Positions 24,661-37,400 of a stretch of DNA of 64,000 bases are shown piece after piece; the stretch's first letter is position 1; every line of letters begins with the position of its first letter. The stretch spans positions 1,426,001-1,490,000 of the forward strand of contig NC_063280.1 in the NCBI RefSeq assembly GCF_910591885.1. The letters are read 5' to 3'. A model generated the notes under the pieces. That model saw only the letters and a list, made by a program, of their open reading frames with translations, was not told the DNA's origin and ran no database searches. Both the position numbers and the translations under genes were made by a program. The DNA is from Bombus terrestris (taxonomy: Eukaryota > Arthropoda > Insecta > Hymenoptera > Apidae).

Positions 24661-26132
24661 CTAGCATCTTCGGCTATGCCAATGTGTCATATAATCTTGA
24701 TAGCTTACGGTAACCTTCTCGCTCTGATATCTTGTTAATTTCACACTACGTCTAATATCTGGAGTGACCAAGCCTTTGTAACCACCTTTATGCAACAACG
24801 AATCTATCGTTTGTATCTGGTCCCATCCTAAACACAATAAACTGTGCTTTTCAAAATATGTTTGTAGCATAGAATTTTATATTGTGTAGTATAATACAGA
24901 ACTATAGTCTGTGATAAAAGTATTTACCAAAGGTAATGAAATATAAGTAAATTACAAACCTTGTTCTGTTGCAACATCAGGTAAATAGGTAGCAGTTCGT
25001 TTATTACCCTTCTCATTATGGAATTCTATACGAATTCCATGGACACCTACTTCCCAGTCTAAATAATCAACACCATCTTCAAAATGTCTCAGAATTGAAA
25101 CACTTACATGTAAACGTGGAAGTTCATCCCGTGTGATAGGATTAAATCGTGAATCTTTGAATGCACTTCAAAAAGTTACACATATTATTAAAAATATAAA
25201 GCAATATTTTATCTAAATAAAAATATAAAATTTTACCTAGTTGTTGCATATTCTCTAAGTCCAGCATGTAACTGCATTGCATTAAATGTTCCAATGCAAC
25301 CTCTTAACCTCATATCTTTTCCGATAGTCCATGTTACAAATAATGGGCTATAAAAAAAAATGCATACAGATATATGTTGTTTTTTATATTATTTATAAAT
25401 AAGGATACTTTTAGGCAAAATATATCATGGTTATATGAATGAAGTTGATAATCTAAGAAAATATATTTTCTTTGCAAGATAAAAACTTGTTTCTGTATAA
25501 TAATAAACAGAAAAAGTAATAAATAAGTAGAAAATAATTTAAATTTTTACAAAAGATCCTATAGATACATATACATACATATACGCAATAAATGATTTTT
25601 ATTTTTATGTAAATAGTATCATGAATATAAACAAATAATAAATAATATATTTCGAAAGTGAAAACCAACATTGAACTTTACGTAGGCGATAAATTCTTAT
25701 AATTAAACTTGTATTTCGTTGTTTGAATGCATCAACATTGTAACAAAGAAACTCAAGGAAGGTGAAGGTACACGAACACAACATTTGAACAGAAAAGAGA
25801 GAGCAGCTGATACGCAGGCATATAAGATAAAGATAGCTATATAAGAGAAAGAGACGGTAATATGAAAGAAAGAATAGAAAATTTAAAAAAGTAAAGACAG
25901 TGACAGTAAATATTATTACTTACAATGCTTCGTTGCTAAAGTTGGGCGGTTTTGGAGGGTCGAGTTGATGTAATTGGCAATAAAGAACATCGAAGCAAAA
26001 GAAGCCCATCTCAGGCTTTACTATTACACTGTTTCTTAGTTGTATGCCATTTTGTAATATCGAACCATTACAAGGAACACTCGACGAATTGTTCAGCTTT
26101 TGCTTTTTCGTTCCACAACAACCTGCAGCCAT
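24661..26132 (-). CDS. AMMECR1: AMMECR1 domain protein, copy B
   Basis: Four exons on the minus strand: 26132-25924, 25347-25237, 25165-24960 and 24827-24661 (with TAG). Intron positions and phases are the same as copy A, and the protein is 230 residues. It starts MAAGCCGTKKQKL; a TAA three codons upstream of the ATG fixes the start. The AMMECR1 domain runs to the end, with LRGCIG at 84-89, YLDWEVGVHGIRIEF and GNKRTATYLP. It is closer to vertebrate AMMECR1 than copy A at several places (DWEVGVHG, WDQIQTIDSLL). All splice sites are intact and there is no premature stop, so both copies look functional. The stop is UAG CAG CUG with a hairpin 8 nt downstream. Confidence 0.9.
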
Positions 26133-26240
26133 GTTTTCTTAGTCGATTCCTTGAACGGTCGCTACTACTGCAGATACGATCGGCCCTCAACCTACACGAC
26201 TTCCATTCTTCTCTCCTGCTGTTGCGGACGCGATCGCGCG

Positions 26241-26287
26241 CGCGTTCCGCTAGATGTCCTCATACTCGTGGAAACAGCTGTTTCATT
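26241..26287 (-). promoter_or_regulatory. AMMECR1-B core promoter element
   Basis: Contains cgcgttccgctagatgtc and gaaacagctgtttcatt, 109 bp upstream of the AMMECR1-B ATG, matching the element upstream of copy A. The palindromic AACAGCTGTT/GAAACAGCTGTTTC is an E-box core-promoter motif. Confidence 0.5.
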
Positions 26288-27305
26288 ATCTGCCATTTGA
26301 TAAAAGCGCGGCATCGAACGGTGAAATTTGAAAATTGGCGGCAGTATTAGCGGTTAATTTATCGCCGATACACGTGTGAGAAGTAATAACTTAAAAGTGA
26401 AACAAATCGATCGAATAAGAAAAAGATGGACACGGCACGCAACAAGCGAAACACTTTACAATAATAAGTATGTTTAAACAATCATATTCGAATCTTCTGT
26501 TGTGCTGCACAATGGAGGTTGCAAATTTCAAACGAAAAATTTAATACATCATCATCGTAATCCTATTGGAGTGTATAAATAGAAGATTATTACATAATTA
26601 TACTGTATGCAAAAATAATCGATACATAATCATGATTTGATTTCAATAGCAGATAATTGCTTATTCTTCATATACATGTATATACATGTTTGTATTATTA
26701 ACGAGCAATTTTATTTCATGATGTTATATAAATTTTGTTCTGTTTTGTATAATGAAACGGTACACGATACGTTAAAGTACGATAGTTAAAGTATCGTTCG
26801 TTTTGACAACACGAAAAACACTTGAGAGACATGTGTGAATATAATTACTTGAAGAAGAAACTATGCCGAGGGCACCGACTTTTCTAACCCCTTACCTGGC
26901 ACCTGCTCACGATGCATCAGAGAAGCTCAAGGCGTGACAGCAGATTCAACCTGGCAACATGTGCATGCTTGTAGTTGTCCGGTATATTGCTAAGTGGCTA
27001 TATTTTTTGTGACAGCTAACATAGTATACTCATAGTTTATCGCGTAACGGTTGTAAAATTTGTGCCGAGTGTCTAGTGAAATTGCAATCTTCATTTTTTA
27101 TCTACGGAAGTACACTTTTGAGGTAATCAAAGCATCGAGTCACAGAATTGAGAATTGATCCTTGATTGTATCTGGTATTAAGTGTAATGATACACATAAA
27201 CATAAATCGTAATCTTAATTTGTTGGTTAAGGAGAAACGTCAAAACGTGAAAAAAAGAAAATAATGTGATATTAAATTCATTATTTATAGCCAATTTTTA
27301 AGTTG

Positions 27306-27429
27306 ATGTATTATCATCATTCATTTGAGTACAAAGAAAAACGGAAAACCTGGATGAAAAGTAGAATACATTCGAGAAGTTGCGGAGAAACTACAGAATC
27401 GTTCGATGATGTTAGTGTAGTAAAAATGG
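27306..27429 (+). CDS. probable first coding exon, unknown gene
   Basis: An ATG at 27306 opens 41 codons, ending in a good donor ATGG|GTAAGG. The peptide (MYYHHSFEYKEKRKTW, later SCGETTESFDDVSVVKM) is basic then acidic, hydrophilic and protein-like. A possible non-coding leader exon ends GAG|GTAATC at 27122, with an acceptor TTATTTATAG at 27290. No following exon was recognised to the right, so the gene may have a very large intron that contains the acid phosphatase on the other strand. I do not recognise the product. It could be an alternative N-terminus. Confidence 0.35.
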
Positions 27430-30400
27430 GTAAGGATTTTCTTTCTATATTTACTTCACGTATGTATGTGTCACGTTACATTATTCGAATCTCGCTCGCC
27501 GATGGTCATTTCCAATCTTGTCTCTTGAACACGTATATATATATATGTATATGACATACCATGTTTGTATTAACTATGTACAGTTTATACGTGAACACGT
27601 TATATAAAATGTGTCATAATACTTTGAACATCTGAAAGTGACTCACTTTACGCAATCTTTACGCGGCGCTCGAGTCAGATTATTTCAAATAGATACGAAA
27701 CCTCGCACGGATATTCAATGAATGGAAAATTCGAAAGCGCAAACGCTATTGGGCAACTTAAGAAAATCTTGTTTCTTTTCGAATTTAATTAGAAAAAATC
27801 GCTATCGGCGTTTCGACCGAAATCTTTCGATTGTTTGATTTATTTTACGCTGCCGTGACTCTTTCTTACAATTATTAATTTGAAAGAATACCCTTTTATC
27901 TATTCTCATTTACCTTCCGGAAACGCATCACGATTCATTTCAAGATATTTATAACTGAAATAGGCATCGCTGACATCGCCATCGTACGTTCCAATTTACG
28001 CTCCGCAAATTATCCACGCTTCTGTGGCGTTGATGCACGGTCGAAGCGCACCTTAAGCAACGTCGAGTTAATTACAGTGATGAGACAGCTGTAATCGATT
28101 CGACATTTTAGTGGCAGGTCGATTCACATATAGCACAAAAATCATGGAGGAATATCGATGAGAAATTGATGATGTATTTATGAAAATATAATCCTCATTT
28201 TTGATGGTAGATTGATTTTTGTGGTAGGTTTTCCACATGATATGAGGCCCAGCCATAAATTAACAACGACAAGCTATTTCACTTAGACACACAAAATGCA
28301 TTTGCTAGTTTAATGTAGTTACTGTTGGTGTTGATAATGCACTTGTATGCATCCCACGGACGCGGTTTTACCATTTAGGCTACCAAACAAAAGTTCGACC
28401 AGTAACCTACTCAAATCGATTGCGGATAGACGAATCACATTTTGCTCGAAAAAGTGTTTTCCTATATTATATTTTTTTAATCTCAAATATTTTTTTAAAT
28501 AAAAGATTCTTTTTATATATTAATGTGAAAATCAATTTGTTTAAAATAGCATTTAAGCATTATTTAAATTTTTAATATATTTGCGTCTCAGAATAAATTC
28601 ATTATATCGAGAACGAAGATTAGAAAACAATTAAAAAGAATTGAAGGTTGCGCGTGATGCAATCGTCGTGTAAGTAGTTCTTGCGCATAAGAAAAATCGC
28701 ATTCCTACGTATAATTGAAGTAAACGTTAAGAAAAGTTGTAAAAATGTACGCGTGCGATTATGTACACATCATAAAGCTTGAACAATGCTCTTCCTGCAG
28801 CATTCTTTCCAATGATTGTCTACATTCTTCTTTTCTTGTACCTACACAGCACTTGATTTCACCTTATTCTTAACGCGAGAAATTTTTCGCCATTTGTCCG
28901 AAGGAAACAGTGATCGTTCTTCTATAAAAGAATGGTGTCAAAAGTGCTTTTAGTTATTTTTTTCCTCATTTCGTTACATTAAAATGGTCATACTCTAACG
29001 AAGATCTTATTCTATTAAAAAAGGTATGATTTAATGCTCTCAAGAAATTATAACGATATCGGATAAATGACACTATGATTGTATGGAAGGTCGGAATTTA
29101 CGCAATGCAGTTCGGGAATTTCTTCAAGATACTGACACGTCAACCACGGTTATCTTCGTTTGTCTTTTGAATAGTTACATGCTTATTGGGAAATCCTAGC
29201 CTTGAGAAGTCACTATTTGCGATATCGTCCAAGAATTCTCACACGTCTTGCCTTGCCTGTAATTATCATAAATTTGTTTTTATGCAAAATTATATGCATC
29301 GTTGAACTCTGTGTGATTTTCCTTCAATCGTCCGCGATTAATTCCTATAGATTACATCTGTAAGATTTCATCTATAAAATATTCAATTGTGTAAAATATC
29401 TTCACACAACCCAACCCCAACTTAACTTCAATTAAATTTACGGTAAAGGATCACCTCGAATTTTTTGGTTTGGTACGGTTCTTTACGCTTACGTATTTCT
29501 GATGAAAATATGCAAAATAAGATAATGACGGTGACTAGTAATTTTAAAACTATTATCAAGTATCTTGTTTACTACACCTACGCGTAATATCTTATAGCCA
29601 TTTATCGTTTGCTGAAATAAGATGAATATTAATTTTTTGCTGTAATGAGAATTTAATGATCTTTGTAATGATTAGAAGAGTCTAATACATAATTGAAATG
29701 GGAAGTATTGATAAGGAATGAAATATGAATTCTATCAATTGTCCAGGATATGTTTTTAGTAATAAATATGAGAGAACAAATAATACTTCAGCGCGCCTTC
29801 AACAACGCTGCAGAGTATTTGTAGCGTTTCAATCCATTTGCAAGCTACTTCGTGCTGTAGAACGTCGAAATATTTCTTAGTAACTGTAGAGCTTTCGCAA
29901 GAAGACGTACAGGTATTACTATATTGCAGTTGCATGTGCATCGATCATTCGGACTCGCTTTTTGTTTATCAGTAGTTCAAAAATTTCCGTTAATAAAACT
30001 CTGTCAATATCTTAACCATTTCCAATATATTATTGAGAATATAAATGCTTGAATGTAGTATATGATACATTTTTTTAAATATATAATAATATAATAGTTC
30101 AAAGTTACCGTAAGATTCTGATAGAAATATTTTTTAATTTTGATTTAATTATATGTATTAACGAAAAATTTAAGTCTCGTATAACGATCGTAAGCTCAAT
30201 TTTATCCGTTCTGCTCCTCTTCGTGAGACTTCGAAGCTAATTGAAATCTTAATGTGAAAGATTAACCAAAGCAACATCACTCGTTAAAAAGTCATTCGCT
30301 ATGTGTGTTCGAGCGATTCAGTTTACCGGCGAACATTGCATCACAAGAATACATGTGCCGATTGTTTTATGTAAATTAATACACAGAACACTTGAAGCGT

Positions 30401-31507
30401 ATTACTGTTTGAGCTGAGTTGTACAACGTGTACTGTATGAGCCAGTGACTCATGTGTGACTATTGTGTGAGCCAGCGGAATTATGCGTTTAGATACACTC
30501 AAAGCAATTGCAATAATTGAGGTATACATTGATTGATTTCGTTTCAAATGTAAATCAAGGCAGTATTATTATCTCTATGTTGTCTCGAAAAAGATAAACA
30601 TATTTAACATAATTGGAACCGCAAATTTGTTGTAAAAATACAGTAGATTGTATCATCAATAAAAATTATTGATCATTTTGATTTGAGCGTGAAAAACTGT
30701 GTCAAAAAATGGGAAATGTACTTTTTATTAATTTTAGCGTTCATCAATTGCAATTTATGCTAATAACGAGGACTTACATCTCCACTATCATTATTACATT
30801 ATCGCAGTTACGGAAAATGCCAATCTAAACTGATAAATATTTCGCTAGATCTACTCTAGATTAAATAAAGGTTTTTGAACTTTTAACCTGGATGAAAATA
30901 GGAGAATCAAGTCGTCAACTTGCAAATCGAATCTGCTCTCATTTTGTGTCTGCCAAACACTCTTCTTTATTCACTTACGGGAATATTGGCACTGCTGTGA
31001 TCTGTTTGGACTGTATTTTTAATCTATACATGTACCGTTTTAGAGAATCAAACTTATTTTTTCTAAAATATAATACTTTGATTTTCAAATAGTACACACT
31101 ACCGACATTCATGTATGTTCAAGTATCTATATAATTTTAAATGTTTTATATTTATATATAGCTATATACAAACAACATAAACAAGAATTTTTAATACACC
31201 TTAATGAAGAAGGAAAAGATATCTATATGACTGTGGTGTTAATAATCCTGACTAGAGATTACAACAATATTGCAATTGTCTAATTTAATACTTTATGGAG
31301 CATCTATTATACATATAAGTATTACTATTCGAATAGCTACATCTTATGATACTGTTATTAAAAGAATCTACTAATACAAACATAAATCTTTCTTAGCAGT
31401 ATTCAAATATTTTTACTAGCTATCTTAATTCAAAGACGTAAAACATCATATCAACATTTTCCAAACGCTAACAATATTATTGCAATCCTTGCTCTACTTT
31501 CTTAAAA
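27430..31507. other. no gene recognised; possible intron
   Basis: AT-rich, with only short frames lacking motifs or paired splice sites. May be intron of the transcript starting near 27.0 kb, or intergenic. Confidence 0.45.
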
Positions 31508-34008
31508 TTAATGATAAACATTAACAATAGCATTACGTAGAATTGAAATAGTAAGGAACAAAAGAGATATTACGTAATACCAGGTTTCTCCTACAACTAA
31601 ACTCGAGCCTGAGGTATATACTTGTTCGCTATTGCTTGACATTTTTATATTCTCAGTAGGGTGACAATGATATTCATCGTCGCTTGGTAACACATCCTTT
31701 ACGATGGCAAAAAAATTTTCTAAGGGACATAGTTCTGTGCAACCAGGAATAGTTTCGATTATAAGCTGTTCGGAAACTCCAGTCCAGTGTAAAACCTAGC
31801 AACGAAGTAATAAAAGTAATTATTAATAAATACATTTTTAATGTAAAATTCCGCATTTTATGGACGAAATATTTACCCGAACGTAATAATTCCCTTTCTT
31901 ATCGCGTAGCGTTTCCAGAATGAGAGTAGCACCGTATGCAGGAACAATGGGTTCGTCCAATTCCAAAGCTCTCGCAACTGCAGCGACGTTCATTTCGTGC
32001 GCCGAGAAAAGGAACGCTTTCCTATCGTACGGTTCTAATTTGCCCGCTTTGTACGTCTTAATATCTTCTACCATTTTACGTATTAACAAACCTGTAAAAA
32101 TAAAGTACAAGAATGATTAACGTATCTTTCGCGTGATATTAACAATGTTTCACGTAAAAAAATTAGTATCCTTGTACCTCCATTTAAACGTTTCAGCGTT
32201 CTTGTGTATGATCTGAGTCTAAAGTCTAGCGCGATTATCTCCTTCATCGGAGTAGGATAAACTGATTTGGTCCATTCTGGCAGAGTCAGGTTTTGAGATG
32301 CCTGCAAATCAATGTTTTTCAACTATCTGGTCCTTTCAAAAATCTATATTCAATACATGTACAGTATGAAAGTAACTTCACCTGTTCTTTTAACAAATTA
32401 TAAAGATCTATATAAATTAATCTAAATTATATCTAAATTATAAAAATCTATATTCAATACATGTACAAGTAACTTCACCTGTTCTTTTAACAAATTATAA
32501 AGATAAGTAACAGCGGATGTCGTGTTGATGGCCTTCCCGGTCCTCTGGGTCAAATAATTCATTATAGGTTTATACTTGCTCATTAAATCCCGCGCTTTGC
32601 TTTGTCGCAGAAATTTACTGTATTCTTCTCTGTATCTTGAGTCACAAACGATAAAGATACATAATTATTATACTGAAATATCAAGAGCTGCCAGGTGTTC
32701 TTACGATCCTACTTTTCACGAATAATTCGCATCTCATAATAAAGATAGACACGAAAAGAATTACCTGGGGCAATGATGCGGAAATAGAAGATTGTCAGTC
32801 TCATAAGGCTCGAAGAACGAGAATACCGGAATCCAAGATAGATTCGGATTCCAGGTTTGCTTCTCCGAGGGTGGGAATAATCCAGCTAGAACTAGCTCTA
32901 GAGACAACTGAGTTCTTGGGATATGAGTCGATTGGGCATAGATCTTCTCCGGCCAGTAATCTGGCCCGAAATATTGATCGTAACGTTCACGGAGCATTGT
33001 CCCAATCCTGTATTCTCGCAGCTTGCCTCGCTGTGTACATAGTTTCACGAAACAATTATCGTTTGTGTTTGCCGGTATGTGTCGTTAATGACTTCGTAAT
33101 TGCTTCGTAATAGATAATGATTACTTTCTTTATCACTGTCTTGTGGAAATAACGTTGAAACGTTGGAAGAGACGTTTTAGAAAACGTGATCTTACAGAGT
33201 TACCGTGCGCCATTAAAAAATTGAGAAGATTAAAAATCAAATATTTTTACATTTTACTATGGTAGAAAAATATGTAGTATGAAATTACACGCGAGAAGAA
33301 TGACTCAAGCTCGTCCAAAGTTTTGAATAACCTCTTGCAAAGACAAAATTCTTTGATCGTACTTTCAAGGATTTCTTGGAACTCGCAAAATGCTTTATTA
33401 AACCACACCTTAGTATTGACATGGTATATGAGATTTAGATTCGTATCTAGGTTATAAAGATCTATCAGATGTGATTATATTGAAATGTATAAGGATAATA
33501 TCATAATCGATATTTATAGTTGTGAACTACGTTATAGATAATATACATTGACTTTTAGTTATTCCATCATTGATTATCAATTATTACATAAATTTTTTAC
33601 TTACGTTCGTTAAATCCCCATCACCCATTGGATGGTACGAGTAGTCGCGATAAGGATCGTTAGGATAGTTTTGATACTCCCGCTGCGGTACCTTATCACC
33701 GTGTCGAAACACCTTGAAAAACACATTTTGGCATTAATTTAAAATTACTTTACACTAATAATAATTCAAAATAATCATCGACTATTTTACACATAACTAG
33801 ATAAATCACTATGCACTTTCACTTCAAGTTATCTAGGAAAAGAGGTTATATCCGTTTGAAAGATCACAACTATTTGCATACGGTTGTAAAATCTTTCGAT
33901 GACGAAATGATTATTTACCACGTGTAACAGTTGTAAATCCAAATTACAGTTGACCATGGTGACGAACAAAATAAAATTAAAAAGAACTACCAAAAGATCG
34001 AATAACAT
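31508..34008 (-). CDS. Acph-1: histidine acid phosphatase, Acph-1 type
   Basis: Seven exons on the minus strand: 34008-33919, 33712-33605, 33030-32765, 32635-32479, 32301-32178, 32091-31877 and 31795-31508. All are GT-AG and give 415 residues (family about 390-430). Residues 1-20 are a signal peptide (MLFDLLVVLFNFILFV). Histidine phosphatase motifs: VFRHGDKVP with the nucleophile His34, and SAHEMN with His280-Glu281. N-glycosylation sequons NTT and NLT are visible. The enzyme hydrolyses phosphomonoesters at acid pH in lysosomes or secretions; hymenopteran relatives include venom acid phosphatases. The C-terminus ends in a hydrophobic segment (about 392-411, YYVISLLFLTISIL), suggesting membrane anchoring rather than free secretion. 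The canonical Arg after RHGx is Lys here. A local duplication lies at the exon 4 donor. Confidence 0.9.
32338..32504 (-). repeat. tandem duplication over the Acph exon 4 donor
   Basis: About 63-70 bp is repeated: 32338-32407 and 32442-32504, differing by a 7-bp indel and otherwise nearly identical. The left copy repeats the last 26 coding bases of exon 4 and its GTGAAG donor. On the gene strand this displaced copy is preceded by TTTATATAG, so it forms a potential 26-nt microexon inside intron 4. The annotated exon 4 end (32479) uses the first donor. Confidence 0.75.
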
Positions 34009-34122
34009 GTTTTATTCTGTTAACGCCGGTTGGATAATGATGCAAGGAACGACGGGTACGTCCGGAATGTACAATTTCTCCGCACGATCTACGAAGAAGT
34101 ATATATTCCTGCTCGTGCTTAA

Positions 34123-34403
34123 CTAAAACAACTCGTTGGGTGGGGGTGGATAAGGAACATAGGCGAACAGGTTTGCAGTTCTCTTGATTTTTATCGTGGG
34201 TTCCCCGTTTTTGCTCGTTACGTTGATCCTTTTCCTGCTGCCAACTCGCGATCGTGGTGCTCTTCGAAGGCCAAGTACTTAAGGAATGGGTCTTCTGGCG
34301 GGAACTGTTCCTTGTCTAGGTGACTAAAGTTCAATATCATGTCGTCGAGAAAGTTATATGTCATCGCTAAATAAAGATTACTCTCAATTGCCTTGAAGGT
34401 ATC
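34123..34403 (-). pseudogene. unidentified terminal exon with frame change
   Basis: An acceptor TTATATAG precedes 34403. From there the frame is strongly protein-like for 61 codons (begins DTFKAIESNLYLAMTYNF; ends FEEHHDRELAAGKGST) and stops at TAA 34220-34218. One base out of register, a second protein-like stretch begins at about the same place (INVTSKNGEPTIKIKR, ending AYVPYPPPPNELF) and stops at 34125-34123. Two adjoining coding-like segments in different frames suggest a single-base indel in one gene, either a sequencing error or a decaying gene. YLAMTYNF and EExxxRELA faintly recall ferritin-type helices, but I would not assign it. No upstream exon was found. It ends 115 bp before the Acph ATG, on the same strand. 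Confidence 0.35.
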
Positions 34404-34409
34404 CTATAT

Positions 34410-37400
34410 AACCATGTGGTTCCTTGCAATCGAATCTTATACTTTGGTACTTTCGTTGATTATTCTCTGTTGCTTAATCTAAGATTGGAACTTCTAAAAA
34501 AGGAGCGGAGAAAGTAGGAAAAGATTGAATTTAATGTTAGGCAATCCGTTTTCGAATATGTAAATAATTAAGATTATTTTAGGACGTAGCAGACCTTTCT
34601 TAATACATCTCAGAGTTGTAAATACTCATACTATAATACATCGGAAAAATTAGAAAATGAGATTTATATATTCAATCTTAATGGCAGTGACCCAACCAGA
34701 TTAAATTTTTATCTAAACGACATAAAGCATATAATACACTTCTAAATACTGATTGATTCGTAATTTGTTGCATTGTCGTAATTACACGTAGTAACTTGTA
34801 AAAGGAGAATGTAATCCATAAAGGGGAAATATATTACATAATTAATTGTAATTTATCAATATGCATATAAAGATTATGAAACACTTTCCTGCTTAATTTA
34901 ATTTATTCTTCCTGAGAATTTGATATTAAAGTTCCTACATCGTACTAAGAATCTTCCTCTACCTGTTGTTCGAGTTTATTTATTTTTATTTTCTGTTGAG
35001 ATAGCTTTTTACATAAACAAAAGTATCTGGGATTTACGAGGAAAAAATTTAACAACTTGTAGAAAATTCCAGTATCTAATTGAAGTACTTATAGGACACT
35101 CTAAATGTAAAATAAGGACACGAATAAAACTTATCCCTGAAATGAATACTTTTTAGACGAAAAACTAGTCAGTTTTGTGTTTCGTTAATAAATTCGCCAA
35201 GATGTTGAGACGTTTATAGCCGCGTTGAAAAAGAAACAAATGACCATTCGTAATCATATACAGGTTGCAGTTTCGTAAGACTTCAATAGTTACCACAAGT
35301 GCTCGCTAGTTTATCAAGGATAAGTCAACTTGATTGTTATCGATAACATCTATTTGAATGAAACATAGTTCCAGAGGCTGGTACATTGGCTATTCGTCTC
35401 ATTGCATTCTCAACCTGGGCGTTATAGATACATACATTCAATTGCAGATACAAATTGTTCTAGGAACTTTGATAGTTTAGACACTATTTCCGAACAGAGA
35501 GATCGAAACATTAATACTATCTCTAAACTATCTTTGATGGAGAAAATCCTGAAACGTTTATTTTGTACTTTGTACGTTTTAATACTAATACATGACGATC
35601 AATATTAATGATTGTTAACAGATGACCATTAATATAAGTACACATGTAAGGAGGAAATCTCATACGAATTACGATCATCGGTAGTTGTATATTTATTCAT
35701 TTTACATGGATATTATTAACTACATAGATTAGTCACATCGCTTTATTTAAGTGCCATCTGACGTCTCACGGAATTTCTGGTTTACCAATTCCGTCACGCT
35801 TGTCTATCTAGTTTTTCCTTTTACGATTCGATTCTGGGAATAAAGGAACTTAGTTTATACTGTATGTAGGCGAACCGTATACAAAAAATTTCAACGATAA
35901 TACGATGATAAAACAATTCGCTTCGAGGAGTTAAAAAAGAAAACGAAGGTTGCAGCTTTATTCGATGTATATTATACCTCAAAGAAAATAACTCAATTGT
36001 ACCGTAAGAGACGTTAACTCAATTTCTACAAAGTCGACATTCGTATTTTTACTGTGTAAAGGATCGTAAATACAAATAATTTCCATCACTTTTTTAAATG
36101 TATACTATGATTCACGTACATCGTGATGATATCGACTTCCTCTTAATGGCTTCTGTTAATGAATGGTTTTGTTTAATCACCGTCATATTGCACGTATACA
36201 CTGATAGAGCGGACAAAAAACAGTGAGTTGACATTATATGAGTATTCGGAAGGGAAACATTAATTATTCGCGGTTTAATTTAAACAGAACTCGTTCGACA
36301 TCTTTCATTCTATGTAAAACGTTGTAGAAAATATAACGAGATTATAAGCAAGATATAAACTATTTATGGACAATGGATTTTACACTCCACTTCAACTTTA
36401 TTTAATCGAAAATCGCCGATCTCGGTTCAAGTACGATGCGGTATAGGTTACATCTTTTTTTAAATCTTCGTCGCATTAAAATAATTCCTTACTGTATATG
36501 CTTCTGAATATTTTGTTTTTATCCCGTAACACCTTATCGTATCACCGAATATTATGCCTTCGTTCAGAATTTTGATGGGAGATCCCCTTTCAAACTGTTC
36601 AATTTTCAATACTAAATATCGAAAAACATTGTTACTAAATTCTAAATAACTGTGATGGATTTCCTGTTTAAGATACAATGATGATTTAACATCGAACGTG
36701 TAGTTTATTCATTTTTTTCGTTTGAAGAACGTGAAACAAGTAACAATGACAGATCGCTCTTCATATAAGCGGAGTGTATCGTACCTGTTCTTACGGTGTT
36801 GATGTGCAATGATACACGTCATGAGAACGTAGGCGAAGAAAAATTATCGCAATAATGCATCATAGATAGAACAAATTGTGGGCGTGTCCTGAATAAAATT
36901 TATCGATACACATCTCTGTTTTATTGCAGACATGCATATTAAAGGGTTGAAAAAATGAGATAACCTGATCTTGAAAGACCATAATGTCTAACAACCACGC
37001 GCTGTATCCTTAATAAATTTTTAAAAAGATCCTCCCTGCCATGAGGGTCGACATCATTCGTTTCTTTTTGCATAGCGAATCTTTACTGTGTGAAAAGGAT
37101 TCATAAAATTTTATGTAAAGAAAATAACGACGCGGGTATGTGTATTAAAACTGAACTCACCGGTATTCCTTCTCGCAATCACGTGTGTATGTATTCGCCC
37201 GGTTTTATGTATCTCGAGCCTGACGTAGCAAGATTATTGCTAAATTTATGAAGTCTTCATAAAAACGCGGGCGTGAATAGATGGTTAATAGTATTTGTTT
37301 CTTGGTACCTTTTACGCGGTATAAGTTAAACGACACGTACCGTATAAAACTTTAATGATGTACTTTTTAATTTATAAAAAGAAATGGATAGCGCAATTTA

